DNA from: CAZRKC01 sp964600665
Lineage (GTDB): Bacteria > Bacillota > SLNR01
Direction of reading: 5' to 3'
DNA: 64,000 bases
Assembly: GCA_964600665.1 (NCBI GenBank)
Contig: CAZRKC010000004.1
Location: 1-64,000 of the forward strand
Within the stretch, counting starts at the first letter, position 1; each line of letters begins with the position of its first letter. Of this stretch, positions 38,837-47,485 are shown piece after piece. The notes under the pieces are model-generated. The model saw only the letters and a program-made list of their open reading frames with translations. It was not told the origin of the DNA and did not search any database. The translations under genes were made by a program, and so were the position numbers.

Positions 38837-39157
38837 ATGAAATTGGGTATCATCATTGAGACAAAAGAACCTGAAAAGTCTTGGAATGCGATGCGATTTG
38901 CAGTAACAGCAAAAAAGAATGGTCATGATGTCAAGGTCTTTCTGATGGGTGAAGCGGTTGAGATAACGAATATTGATCATGAAAAATTCAATGTGGCAGA
39001 TCAGATCAAAGCCTTTAGTGAGCTTCACGGTGTGATGATGGCTTGCGGTACTTGCCTGCAATCCAGAAATATGGATGGAAGCGAGGTCTGCCCGATTTCA
39101 ACAATGATAGATTGCCTCCGAGTAGTGGAGTGGGCAGATAAAATGGTAACATTCTAA
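38837..39157 (+). CDS. DsrE family protein
   Basis: 106-residue cytosolic protein with the DsrE/F-type alpha-beta fold: LGIIIET strand, SWNAMRFAVTAKKNGHDVKVF helix-strand, then ACGTCLQSRN. DsrE-type proteins move sulfur on a conserved Cys; here two Cys (CGTC) sit where the active Cys is expected, with two more near VCPIST and IDCLR. Role unknown; sulfur transfer or redox sensing is likely. The start follows CCGGAGGG. It is a single gene flanked by gaps. Confidence 0.88.
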   Translation: MKLGIIIETKEPEKSWNAMRFAVTAKKNGHDVKVFLMGEAVEITNIDHEKFNVADQIKAFSELHGVMMACGTCLQSRNMDGSEVCPISTMIDCLRVVEWADKMVTF

Positions 39158-39425
39158 TTTGTCGTTGTCAGTATGAACTTCTGTGTTTAAGTTTGGAATT
39201 CATTCACTTATTCGGAGACAATAGACCTCACAATTGTGTGAGTAACCAGACTTCTTTCACTATCCGACCCTAGGGAGAGTGAACCGATCATTGATGCAAC
39301 ATTAACCTTTAAGGAGGAGTTCATGCCTCTCATATAGGCTTATTATCCTCATGGCCGGAGGGATGAGCAGAAACGCTATCAAAACTATGCTTTGAACAAA
39401 TTCACTCTTCAGGGAGGACTGGTTA
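39158..39425. other. Intergenic region with a strong ribosome binding site leading nowhere
   Basis: AAGGAGGAG near 39311 is followed by ATG and a stop after four codons (TAG). The same frame then stays open for about 50 codons and runs into the next gene, so this may be a decayed small gene. CTCACA/TGTGAG near 39230 is a weak dyad. Confidence 0.35.
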
Positions 39426-39923
39426 ATGAAAACTGCGATAATGTGTATAATAATCCTTACTCTGGTTGTCAGTCCCGGCTGTACTATTCATAAGCAGGAT
39501 TCAAATGAGCTGCCGACGGTAGTGGACAGTCCTGTCGTTGGACTTTGGACAGACGACTCATCAGGGATGCCAGTGACAATCGATGAGCAGGGATTTCCGG
39601 TGGGTGAAGTTTTTGAAGGTGAGTGGTATGGTTTCCGAAGAAATGGTACATTCTTCCGCCTTTATTACAGTTCGGGTGTGGCTGTCAGCGGAGTCCTCAT
39701 ACAGGAAGGTAATTTTCAGACTAACCAAAGCTCAATTCTTCTGACTAGCTGCACTGAGAGTTTTTTCCGTGATCTTTGGGATGTACAACCTGAATATTAC
39801 CGGCAACCAATCGATAACCGGACACTAATGTTCCGCATGGATCGATTGCAGGGTGAGTTGGTAATTTATATCAAATCACCGGTCAGGGAGGCTGAGCAAC
39901 TCTATTATAAAGCGCGGGAATAA
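39426..39923 (+). CDS. Lipoprotein of unknown function
   Basis: 165-residue predicted lipoprotein. Hydrophobic signal (AIMCIIILTLVV) with lipobox VSPGC; the mature domain of about 145 residues starts with a linker and VVGLWTDDSSG, then beta strands with many aromatics (EGEWYGFRRNGTFFRLYY). The G-x-W start and repeated strand pattern resemble lipocalin-like or DUF-type beta-barrel lipoproteins, but no family is certain. ATG follows CAGGGAGG. Single gene. Confidence 0.82.
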   Translation: MKTAIMCIIILTLVVSPGCTIHKQDSNELPTVVDSPVVGLWTDDSSGMPVTIDEQGFPVGEVFEGEWYGFRRNGTFFRLYYSSGVAVSGVLIQEGNFQTNQSSILLTSCTESFFRDLWDVQPEYYRQPIDNRTLMFRMDRLQGELVIYIKSPVREAEQLYYKARE

Positions 39924-40281
39924 GTGGGGCCGATTTCCTTTTTGGGCTAGACAATCGGATTATGGTGAATATAAGGAGGTCAATGAGGACAAGGCAGATT
40001 GAAGACACGGCGTTACTGAGATATTTGGCAGTTACATGAGCCAATTTCCGTATGCTTACTGTATCAAGGTGGCTGTGCCATAGATATGTCTTCAAATGCT
40101 TGGCACGAGAAATTTGCACAAAGGTTCAGTTATCGTGATCAGTGTGCGCAAGGAGAGATTTAGAGAGTCACCTCCGCATTGAAGGTAAGTTAAGGATCAT
40201 AAAAGCCGGGACAATGATTGTGCAATCGGTGTGAGTGATTGTTTACCATCGCATACTTGTATAGCCAAAGAAATGCAATAT
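39924..40281. other. Gene-free region
   Basis: About 360 bp between the lipoprotein and the duplicated stress region. TAAGGAGG near 39972 precedes only short frames. No gene supported. Confidence 0.35.
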
Positions 40282-40330
40282 AAAGATACTCCGGGGATTG
40301 GTATGATACTACCCGACGGGTATCTTTTTT
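40282..40330 (+). ncRNA. Conserved hairpin element, copy A
   Basis: AAAGATAC/GTATCTTT closes a hairpin with an inner GGTA/TACC stem and the shared GGATT, then a run of T. The same structure with compensating changes recurs as copy B 1.2 kb downstream. It could be a small RNA, a leader element or a terminator that was duplicated along with the YggT gene. Confidence 0.45.
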
Positions 40331-40960
40331 CTGTTACGGTCTGAGGTTGCTTTGTGATATCTATCTTGATTCAGTGTAAAGATGTAAATCGATATAACGC
40401 ACTTGCTGATTGAGTCAAAGAATCTGAGGAAACGGTATCGGGTATAATCTTAGAGGAAAACCATTACAAAACGCTCGTTGTCTTTGCGAAGAAGTTAAAG
40501 GTTGATTTTGGAAGTGCGCATAGTAATCTACGCAGTCTCTTTGATACGATAAGTGCATAGAAGAGTATGCATTCATCAAGTAGGACCTTCAAAAACAACA
40601 ATGAAGAAATATTGATGGCAATCATAACATAAACTGATGGATCTAACTCAGCAAATTGTCAATTTTCTTCGTTGAAGCTGTTGGCATTGTTTATCTACAA
40701 TTGGGAGCAGCACAGACTACTTGATAACTTTAAAGAAGGGGGGATGACATGTTATGAAGGAACAAATGCTTAAAGATGCAGAGGCGGATAAAACCAAACA
40801 GGATAACAAGGTTGTCCAGCGTCTAGTTTACACAATTTTGGGTACAGTTTCGGCAGTTTTAGCTTTGCGTTATGTTTACAAACTGCTAGGTGAAAATCCA
40901 GATAATGTTTTTCTGCGTGGTATTCATGATTATATGCAACCTGCTGAGAGTACATTTGAA
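40282..40960 (+). repeat. Diverged tandem duplication, unit A
   Basis: Unit A comprises the hairpin, an intergenic stretch with TTTTGGA, GTGCG, CGCA and TTGATA blocks (about 40500-40580), and the 5' part of a YggT-family gene. The same blocks in the same order occur in unit B. The similarity stops inside the gene, where the unit A copy loses its second membrane segment. Confidence 0.6.
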
Positions 40961-41011
40961 AGTGATAATACCCGCAGAGGCGAACCTGGCCCGGCACTCC
41001 CTGTTGAGTGA
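40754..41011 (+). CDS. Truncated YggT-family membrane protein (unit A paralogue)
   Basis: 85-residue protein whose first 60 residues match the downstream YggT-family gene (KEQMLKDAEADKTKQDNKVVQR, one membrane helix ending ALRYVYKLLGENPDNVF). After IHDYMQP the sequence changes to a hydrophilic tail (ESTFESDNTRRGEPGPALPVE) and the second helix of the family is missing. The start site (AAGAAGGGGGGATGACATGTT before ATG) is the same as in the paralogue. It may be a degraded copy or a working one-helix variant. Confidence 0.7.
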   Translation: MKEQMLKDAEADKTKQDNKVVQRLVYTILGTVSAVLALRYVYKLLGENPDNVFLRGIHDYMQPAESTFESDNTRRGEPGPALPVE

Positions 41012-41192
41012 ACATGGTAGAGAATGAAAGAAACGGTCCAGTCATACACGAAAAGTTGTAAAAGGTTTGTTATTGCTTAATGTGCTATCCGATGATCACA
41101 GTGATGCAGCATTTTCAGTAGTGAGGAGAGTTAACGCAATAGCGAATCTGCACAATATTTCGATCAAAATAAATGTGGAGGCGATAAGTATT

Positions 41193-41267
41193 ATGTATAA
41201 TATCATATACATTATTGGGGCGGTAGTCGTAATTTATGTTATTCTCAAAGTCATCGGTATCGTCTAA
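41193..41267 (+). CDS. 24-residue single-helix membrane peptide
   Basis: MYNIIYIIGAVVVIYVILKVIGIV is almost wholly a transmembrane helix with one Lys. GTGGAGG lies 11 bases upstream. It resembles the tiny lmo0937-type hydrophobic proteins found near stress genes in Firmicutes, by size and composition only. A longer ORF reading through from 41067 has no ribosome binding site. Confidence 0.55.
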   Translation: MYNIIYIIGAVVVIYVILKVIGIV

Positions 41268-41487
41268 AAAACGATGTTTTGTTGTTGGCCGATACAGGTA
41301 CAGAAGAAACGCAGAGGGGAATTCCTTCATTACCTCATCATTTGATTATTGCTTCAAAAAACTTACTTTACTGAAAAGAATCTATGATGAGGGGTATCGC
41401 AAGGTCATTAACACTTTAACTGCTACTATAGATACAGGTGATGGGAATGACATGTTTCTAATCGTTTGGATATAATTTGGAAATGCG
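41268..41487. other. Intergenic region
   Basis: No gene supported; a 79-codon ORF overlapping the membrane peptide has no start signal. Confidence 0.3.
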
Positions 41488-41534
41488 AAAAGATACCTGG
41501 AGGATTAGTTTATACTGACCCTACTGGTATCTTT
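41488..41534 (+). ncRNA. Conserved hairpin element, copy B
   Basis: AAAAGATACC/GGTATCTTTT closes the hairpin; the inner stem is AGT/ACT where copy A has GGTA/TACC, and GGATT and the ATACT-ACCC blocks are kept. Paired changes point to selection on RNA structure. Confidence 0.45.
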
Positions 41535-41860
41535 TGGCTATTATGTGGGCAGTATTTAGACGATCATTTTCTTTTCGGTTCTGATGGGGAACATAATTAT
41601 TCACGATGCTGGTCGATTTAAAGAAAGCGCCCGCATGAGTTAGATATAATTGAGTATTGAAATCTATGAAAAACACAATTATCTGCGACCGCACAATCTC
41701 CTTATTAAGAAGTTTTGGATGTGCGTATAGCAATGTGCGCAATCCCCTTGATATGATAAAACCATAGAGGTGTATGGGTTCTTCGGATGGGATATTAGTA
41801 GGTAGAGCAATAAATACTTCTATATATTAGATAAAGAAATAATAAGGAGGTACTGAAACG

Positions 41861-42019
41861 ATGCAACAGATCGTAGATTTTCACGATACGGTATTTGATC
41901 ATGAAGATGAACACTCTGTGCGAATATATATTAAACCGAATTATGAAGATGGAGAGAATGTTAAAGTAGTTATCCTTGATCACGATGACACTAATATGAA
42001 AATTTACACAGCGAAGTGA
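41861..42019 (+). CDS. Small acidic protein, 52 residues
   Basis: Starts MQQIVDFHDTVFDHEDEHSV and ends NMKIYTAK; strongly acidic with five His, and alternating hydrophobics (VRIYIKP, VKVVIL) that suggest a small beta sheet. Strong AAGGAGG ten bases before ATG. Not recognised; being in a stress-type cluster hints at, but does not show, a stress role. His/Asp-rich turns might bind metal. Confidence 0.7.
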   Translation: MQQIVDFHDTVFDHEDEHSVRIYIKPNYEDGENVKVVILDHDDTNMKIYTAK

Positions 42020-42134
42020 TGCACCTGTTGAGAAGAATTATTTGCTTCACTGAGAAGAAGGTACTGCTGTCTGATTCATGTATGGCGCCAGCATGGACTC
42101 ACTTGTCAACTTGAAGAAGGGTGGATGAACTATT

Positions 42135-42533
42135 ATGACGGAGCAAATGATTAAAGAAACTGAGATGCGTCAAACTAAACAGGATAGCAACTTGGTGCAA
42201 AGAATAATTTACGCAATCTCTACCACAATCACCGCAGTTCTAGCGTTTCGCTTAATTTTTAAACTGTTTGGTGCAAATCCGGAAAATGTTTTCGTGAGGG
42301 GCATTTATGCTTTTACGCAACCGATTATGGGCGTCTTTGAAGGTATTTTCTCGTCAGTTACAATGAACGGTGCGGAGACTACCGCTGTCTTTGAACCAGC
42401 GACCTTGATTGCAATCGTGGCCATCGCAATAATCACATGGGTTGTGCTAAAGCTGATTACGCCGCGTAGTGGTAATCGAGCTGAGAAAACTGAATACACG
42501 AAGTATGGTAAATCAGAAGATATAGGTATTTAG
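42135..42533 (+). CDS. YggT family membrane protein
   Basis: 132-residue protein with two membrane helices (about 25-48 and 88-110), FGANPENVFVRGIYAFTQPIMGVF between them and a basic/hydrophilic C-terminus (RSGNRAEKTEYTKYGK). The loop matches the YggT domain. The N-terminus, rich in Lys/Gln (KETEMRQTKQDS), should be cytosolic. Function of the family is not settled; osmotic-stress and division-site roles have been proposed. It is the intact paralogue of the truncated copy upstream and sits before csbD-like. Confidence 0.85.
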   Translation: MTEQMIKETEMRQTKQDSNLVQRIIYAISTTITAVLAFRLIFKLFGANPENVFVRGIYAFTQPIMGVFEGIFSSVTMNGAETTAVFEPATLIAIVAIAIITWVVLKLITPRSGNRAEKTEYTKYGKSEDIGI

Positions 42534-42695
42534 TTAAACAAATTGGTAACACATAGTTGAGATTATGGCATTATCGTCCATTAAGAAAGGCTAGATGAAC
42601 ATCTATGCAAAGAGGTGGTCATAATGTTGTAGCTACTCATGAAGTGGAAGTAAATTGGGATATAAAAAATGATCAAAATATGAGGAGGTAACATC

Positions 42696-42893
42696 ATGAA
42701 TGAAGATATCTTAAAAGGAAAATGGAACGAGCTCAAAGGAGAGGTTAAAATCCATTGGGGGAAGCTCACAGACAATGATCTCATGGAAATCTCCGGAGAG
42801 AGTGATAAATTAATCGGGGCTTTACAGACGAAATATGGGTATTCAAAAGAGAAGGCTGAAAGCGAATACAAAACATTTATTGATGGGAAATAA
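42696..42893 (+). CDS. CsbD family stress protein
   Basis: 65-residue helical protein with the CsbD signature: ILKGKWNELKGEVKIHWGKLTDNDL, then DKLIGALQTKYGYSKEKAE. In Bacillus csbD belongs to the general stress regulon; in Clostridia, which mostly lack SigB, its control is unknown. ATG follows GAGGAGGTAACATC. A terminator follows about 65 bp after the stop. Confidence 0.93.
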   Translation: MNEDILKGKWNELKGEVKIHWGKLTDNDLMEISGESDKLIGALQTKYGYSKEKAESEYKTFIDGK

Positions 42894-42959
42894 CAAAGTA
42901 AGTAGGTTTGACTTGATTTGCGGCATTTGGCTTTGAGAGTTAAGAAAATGAGTTGAACG

Positions 42960-42993
42960 ACTGATCTCCATCTAAGATGGAGGTCAGTTTTCA
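42960..42993 (+). terminator. Terminator after csbD-like gene
   Basis: ACTGATCTCCAT / ATGGAGGTCAGT (one wobble) with a 5-base loop, then TTTTC. Confidence 0.88.
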
Positions 42994-43031
42994 GATAACA
43001 TCTTTAACAAGATAAGAAGGTGATATAATTG

Positions 43032-43655
43032 GTGGATTACTGCGCGGAGAATGACCGCCTGCTTGGAAATGTAGGAGAGAGTTCAAAGAATGAGATTGAG
43101 TTAGAAATCACAAAGAAAATATTGAGGTATATCAGTATAAGTCAGCAGTTTTCTGAAAATAACATAGAATACCGTTTTTTTACAGACTCAGTGAAAGAAA
43201 TCTCTCAAGCTGCTTTGGTTTGGTTAAATCTTGTATCAGAAGAGGATATTAACAAGATTTCGGTTATGGCAGTCTCTGGAATCCCAGAAATCTTGGCTAA
43301 CCTGGTGGGTCATTCAGGTTCAGATTTTGATGGTATGGAGTTAGGAATTCTTAATAAAAGCATTATTATAAAAGAAAGAAATAAACTCATTTCTTTTTCA
43401 TCAATTGAAGAAATGCAATGCTATGTTACTTTTCCTTGCTTTCCTCCTGTACTGAAATTAATAGAGAAGAATATGCTGTCAAGTGGTCTATATGCAATGA
43501 GATTTGATTATCAAGGGGAATTCTTGGGTATGTTAGCCTTGATCATGCCTGAGGGTATCACTTTAGAATATAGAGACCTGATTGAATTATATATGAACCA
43601 GATAGTAGGAACAATCTCCCGGTTGCGGAAAAAAGTGATCTTCAGCGAAAAGTGA
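43032..43655 (+). CDS. GAF-like sensor protein, translationally coupled to PAS-GGDEF gene
   Basis: About 207-residue cytosolic protein, predicted to be one GAF-like sensory domain (about 40-200; strands KISVMAVSG, YAMRFDYQGEFLGMLALIMPEG). Ends in a helix, IGTISRLRKKVIF, of the kind that normally leads into a PAS domain. The stop overlaps the next start as GTGA, and the next gene begins directly with a PAS linker, so the two are probably either one ancestral protein split by a one-base shift or two coupled subunits. Start is TTG at 43029 or GTG at 43032 behind AAGAAGGTG. Confidence 0.7.
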   Translation: MDYCAENDRLLGNVGESSKNEIELEITKKILRYISISQQFSENNIEYRFFTDSVKEISQAALVWLNLVSEEDINKISVMAVSGIPEILANLVGHSGSDFDGMELGILNKSIIIKERNKLISFSSIEEMQCYVTFPCFPPVLKLIEKNMLSSGLYAMRFDYQGEFLGMLALIMPEGITLEYRDLIELYMNQIVGTISRLRKKVIFSEK

Positions 43656-45778
43656 GTTATATACAGAAAAATGAATCAAAGTTCAAGGTTTACATGGAGA
43701 AATCTCCTTTAGGGATTTTTGTCACAGACGATAGGGGGCGTTACTTAGAAGTAAACCGAGCCGCTTGTTTAATGAGCGGTCATTCAGAAACAGAGCTCAT
43801 GAGTTTAAGTATCTCGGATTTTCTTGCCCCCCAGTTTCGGGGAGAAGGTTTAAAACTGTTTGAGCAAATAAAAATTGAAGGTGCAGCTGAAAGTGACGTA
43901 ATGGTACGCAAGAAGAACGGAGAAACTTTCTGGATTAATTTAGCTGCAGCAAGTATTGACAATGATGAATATATCGCTTTTTGCCAGGACATCACGGAGC
44001 GTAAAGATAAAGAAGAGCGTGCCAAGGAACTAAACTGCCTCAACAGTTTTTCACAATTACTTCAAAAAGAAAGAAATGATTTGAGAAAGATACTTGAGGG
44101 AACAGTTGAGCTTTTACATTTGTCCTTTAAGTACCCGGATGATGTAGAGGTTAGCATTACGTTTAAAGGATATGAGATTAAAACCCAGGCATATGAGCCA
44201 ACTGCCTGGAAAATATCTGCGCGATTGGAGTTATACGGAGAACAAACCGGAATCATAGACGTATGCTATCGCTTGCAACCTGACCATGGACAAGATCCTT
44301 TTACTAAAGAGGAACAATTAATGCTGGAGACGATCGCTGGACATTTAAGCCGTGTAACAGAGCAATATCATGTTGAAGAAGAGCTGAAAAGAAGTAAAGA
44401 CCTGTTCGCGATAACTTTGGACTCCATTGGTGATGGAGTTATTGCGACCGATATTGAGGGGAAGATTACACGTTTGAATCCCCAGGCGGAGATCCTCACA
44501 GGATGGACAACTGAGGAAGCCCTGGGGAGAGATTTGCGTGAAGTGTTTCACATTGTTAATGCAGAAACCGGTGAACCGTCGATAAATCCGGTGTACCAGG
44601 TAATCGATACGAAAAAAGTACAAAAGCTTGATAATGATACGATGTTGATTGCCCGGACTGGAATAAAACGCTATATTGCCGACAGTGCGGCTCCCATTTT
44701 AGATGCTGAAAACGCAATGGTCGGGGTAATCATGGTTTTTTCTGATGTGACTGAACGTAAACGGGCAGAGACATCTCTCAAATACCAATTTCTCTTTGAA
44801 AAAATGCTTGCAGACATTTCAAATAATTTTGCAAGTCAGCCTTCAAACGAATCAGAAGAAAGCATTAAGTATGCCTTAGCACAGGTCGGCGGGTTCTTTC
44901 AGGTTGACCGAAGTTATGTTTTCTCGTTTTCTGAAGATGGAAAGAAAGTGAGCAGCGTATTTGAATGGTGTGCAGAGGGAATTACTACACAGATGAGTAT
45001 TGCACAAGGCTTACCGCTAGCTCATCTCCCTTGGTTAACAGAGCAGCTCTTGCACAAAAAACATGTCAATATCCCGGATGTGGACAGCCTTCCAACGGAA
45101 GCAGAACTTGAGAAGAATATATTCAAATCTCAGGGAATACATTCCCTTTTATATATCCCGTTGATCAAAAACGGTAACGTGTCCGGTTTTTTTGGTTTGG
45201 AAGCGTTGAGGGTAAAGACGATTTGGGAAGAGAACCAAGTAATTCTTTTAAAAGTTGTGGCAGAATTAATATCAAATGCTCTGATAAGAATCTCAGTAGA
45301 AGAAAGGGTGCGATATCAGAGTTTTCACGATGGTCTCACCAGCCTTTATAACCGGGTCTATCTAGAAGAGGAAATGGAGAGACTGGATACTGAAAGGCAA
45401 TTACCTGCTGGTATTATTATGGCTGATTTAAATGGCCTCAAACTGGTTAACGATACTTTTGGACACGCTGCAGGAGACGAAATGTTAAAACATACAGCAA
45501 AAATATTAAAGAGCTCCTGTCGCAAGGAGGATATATGTGCCCGCTGGGGTGGGGATGAATTTGTCATCTTTCTGCCACAAACCACAGAAGAAAACGCCAA
45601 AGCCATATGTCAAAGAATCAATCTAAAATGCGAGGGGACTAATATTGAAGGGATACGGCTTTCGCTGGCTTTAGGTACTGCAATCAGGTACAGTATAAAT
45701 CAGAACATGAATGATTTACTAAAAGAAGCTGAAGAGAATATGTATAAGAACAAGCGTGCAGAGCGGAGTAGAGAATAA
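43652..45778 (+). CDS. PAS - GAF - GGDEF diguanylate cyclase
   Basis: 708-residue cytosolic sensor cyclase. PAS1 about 10-125 (ends FCQDITERK), a GAF-like region 130-240, PAS2 about 245-370 (ends DVTERKRAE), GAF about 385-540 and GGDEF 550-705. HDGLTSLYNR opens the cyclase domain; the active loop is RWGGDEF (633-637), and RKED (624-627) five residues before it is an I-site. No HD-GYP follows, unlike many relatives of this architecture. GTG start overlaps the upstream gene by four bases and has no good ribosome binding site of its own, which fits coupling. Confidence 0.9.
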   Translation: MSYIQKNESKFKVYMEKSPLGIFVTDDRGRYLEVNRAACLMSGHSETELMSLSISDFLAPQFRGEGLKLFEQIKIEGAAESDVMVRKKNGETFWINLAAASIDNDEYIAFCQDITERKDKEERAKELNCLNSFSQLLQKERNDLRKILEGTVELLHLSFKYPDDVEVSITFKGYEIKTQAYEPTAWKISARLELYGEQTGIIDVCYRLQPDHGQDPFTKEEQLMLETIAGHLSRVTEQYHVEEELKRSKDLFAITLDSIGDGVIATDIEGKITRLNPQAEILTGWTTEEALGRDLREVFHIVNAETGEPSINPVYQVIDTKKVQKLDNDTMLIARTGIKRYIADSAAPILDAENAMVGVIMVFSDVTERKRAETSLKYQFLFEKMLADISNNFASQPSNESEESIKYALAQVGGFFQVDRSYVFSFSEDGKKVSSVFEWCAEGITTQMSIAQGLPLAHLPWLTEQLLHKKHVNIPDVDSLPTEAELEKNIFKSQGIHSLLYIPLIKNGNVSGFFGLEALRVKTIWEENQVILLKVVAELISNALIRISVEERVRYQSFHDGLTSLYNRVYLEEEMERLDTERQLPAGIIMADLNGLKLVNDTFGHAAGDEMLKHTAKILKSSCRKEDICARWGGDEFVIFLPQTTEENAKAICQRINLKCEGTNIEGIRLSLALGTAIRYSINQNMNDLLKEAEENMYKNKRAERSRE

Positions 45779-46095
45779 TCGTCAGATAGAATGGCCAGAG
45801 AATCTAATACAGAAGCGTAACATTCATGAAAATTTTTCGATCGATGTACTGTTTAATAAAATATGTTTTCCTTAATGAATGTTAAATTATTTCAATTAGG
45901 TCCGCAGAGATACCTTGGGTTCATGTGGATATTTATTGGTAGAGAAACCAATTGCTGAGATATATTATTGAACTTGTACCAAAAATTAATGCAAATCCAT
46001 TCAGTTACACCTCATTGATGAAGCAGCTAATGGATCACGAGCATCAAGGGTGAACGGATCGTGCATTTATCTTGACCCTAGATTTCCCCATCAAT
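45779..46095. other. Gene-free region
   Basis: Downstream of the GGDEF gene; no terminator or gene recognised. Confidence 0.35.
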
Positions 46096-46735
46096 TCAAA
46101 TCCTTTGCGGGGTGGTCTTTTTATTAGGCCACCTTTTTTGGTGAGGATGGGGGTCGGGTGTGGTATCATCGGCTTGCACGATCGTACTTTGCTCATATAT
46201 GTTCGATGAGCTCCTGGGGGTACCGGAGTGACTGCTGGAACAGTCTTCACTGTTTTCAAGTTGATATGTTGCCATGATCCGAAGGTGAACCATGATCGGA
46301 ACATCTTGACGATCTATGGTCCCTGCAAATTCTCGCGTTGAGTGTTCCAGCAAATTAACCAAAAAATCTTTCTTGAATCGATGAATCCACAGCAACAAAA
46401 CTGCAGCAAGTCTTTTAAATCTGATTCTAAACCTCAATCGTTTCAATATTTTGGTGTTCGCATGATTCGACAGTAAACGGACTTAAGTCCAATCGATACC
46501 CTTAGCCACCGGTTTGTACACTTTGCGCAGATCTCCTGTAATGTGTGAGCGCAGTAATTTGAGTGCTTGTCTTGTATAATCTGGAAAGGGTGCGGCTGGA
46601 GGTGCTGCCAGCTGGAACCGGGGAAACCACCTTTGGATGGCTTTGACAAACACGATGTGATTGCCCGATGCAATAACTCGGGGACGTTGCTAACCTAACT
46701 GGATGAGTTCAGTGAAAAATGTATCTCAAGTGGAT
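46096..46735 (-). pseudogene. Decayed reading frame, possibly transposase-derived
   Basis: One minus-strand frame reads as protein-like sequence for about 200 codons with stops at 46483-46485 (TAA) and two more near the 5' end. Segments such as DTFFTELIQLG, RVIASGNHIVFVKAIQRW, LRKVYKPVAKGIDWT and LKRLRFRIRFKRLAAVLLLWIHRF are basic and hydrophobic in the way transposase C-terminal regions are. No ribosome binding site or intact domain. Identity is a guess. Confidence 0.3.
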
Positions 46736-46992
46736 TCAAATTGTGAATTATGCAATTAAAACCAGATTGAGAATCACTTCGAGTAACTCTGAAATGAGCC
46801 CTCCTGGTTGTCGTTCATAAAAACCTGCACAAAAGCTCTGAATCCAGTGTCATATCGAATAGAGCTATGTATTTATCTCTTCAGTTAGGTATTGGTGCTT
46901 ATATTCTAACCGAGGATGAAGAATGTAGTTCGTTTTCTGTCACCATTATGTTGCTTTATCAATAGTTTTTGAAAGAATCAACGACTATTGTT

Positions 46993-47021
46993 GAGTATAC
47001 AGAACAGTATACTCTCTTTTT
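46993..47021 (+). promoter_or_regulatory. Perfect 8-bp inverted repeat with T run
   Basis: GAGTATAC and GTATACTC around AGAACA, then TCTTTTTG. Terminator or operator; no gene ends nearby on the plus strand. Confidence 0.4.
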
Positions 47022-47073
47022 GATGTATCTTATCCATAGAGTATCCAAAGTTGATGGTTCAAAATCAGTTTGA

Positions 47074-47115
47074 GAAAAGGGAAAGACACAAAGTCTAAAG
47101 GTGTTTTCCTTTTTG
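47074..47115 (+). terminator. Terminator-like hairpin
   Basis: GGGAAAGACAC pairs imperfectly with GTGTTTTCC, followed by TTTTT. The transcript it would end is not identified. Confidence 0.4.
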
Positions 47116-47485
47116 TGCAGAAACGAATAAACATTCTCTCTGAGAGGAGGAGCAAAAAGCTCTGTGGTATTTTCCTGTTAAGTATGAATGTTTAGGACTA
47201 TTTTGGGTTCTCCTAATTAAACGACTGATGGTAATTGCATCATTATTATTTTGATTATTAAAGTGTTTTTTCAATTATGAATGACTGCCAGCCGCTTATC
47301 CAATAATCTGAGGATAGATTATGGAAATATATTATTTCGAAAAATTTATGATGTATGTGGAATCAGTAATCTTTTGGAGACGATTTAATTGCAAAGGGTT
47401 TATTGGGGATAAACATGAATCAGATATTGGACTCGAGAAAGTGCAAATGCTATCTGAAAATATACCAAGAAATGGAGGGAATTAA

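Larger units (their letters stand above)
41488..42345 (+). repeat. Diverged tandem duplication, unit B
   Basis: Second unit, with hairpin, TTTTGGA-GTGCG-CGCA-TTGATA blocks (about 41710-41780) and the YggT gene. It differs by holding an extra small gene between those blocks and the YggT gene. Confidence 0.6.
46736..47485. other. Gene-free region with two hairpins
   Basis: About 750 bp upstream of the oxidoreductase operon. GAGTATAC-AGAACA-GTATACTC (46993-47014) is a perfect dyad followed by TCTTTTT, and a second hairpin with a T run lies at 47074-47115. The first could be an operator or terminator, the second a terminator of an unrecognised transcript. Confidence 0.4.

Noticed and set aside
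39320..39425. Small gene with a TAG codon read through (MPLI-stop-AYYPHG...)
   Set aside because: Pyrrolysine or readthrough considered because corrinoid genes occur in the window, but no pylTSBCD or methylamine methyltransferase is present and the frame overlaps a good lipoprotein gene.
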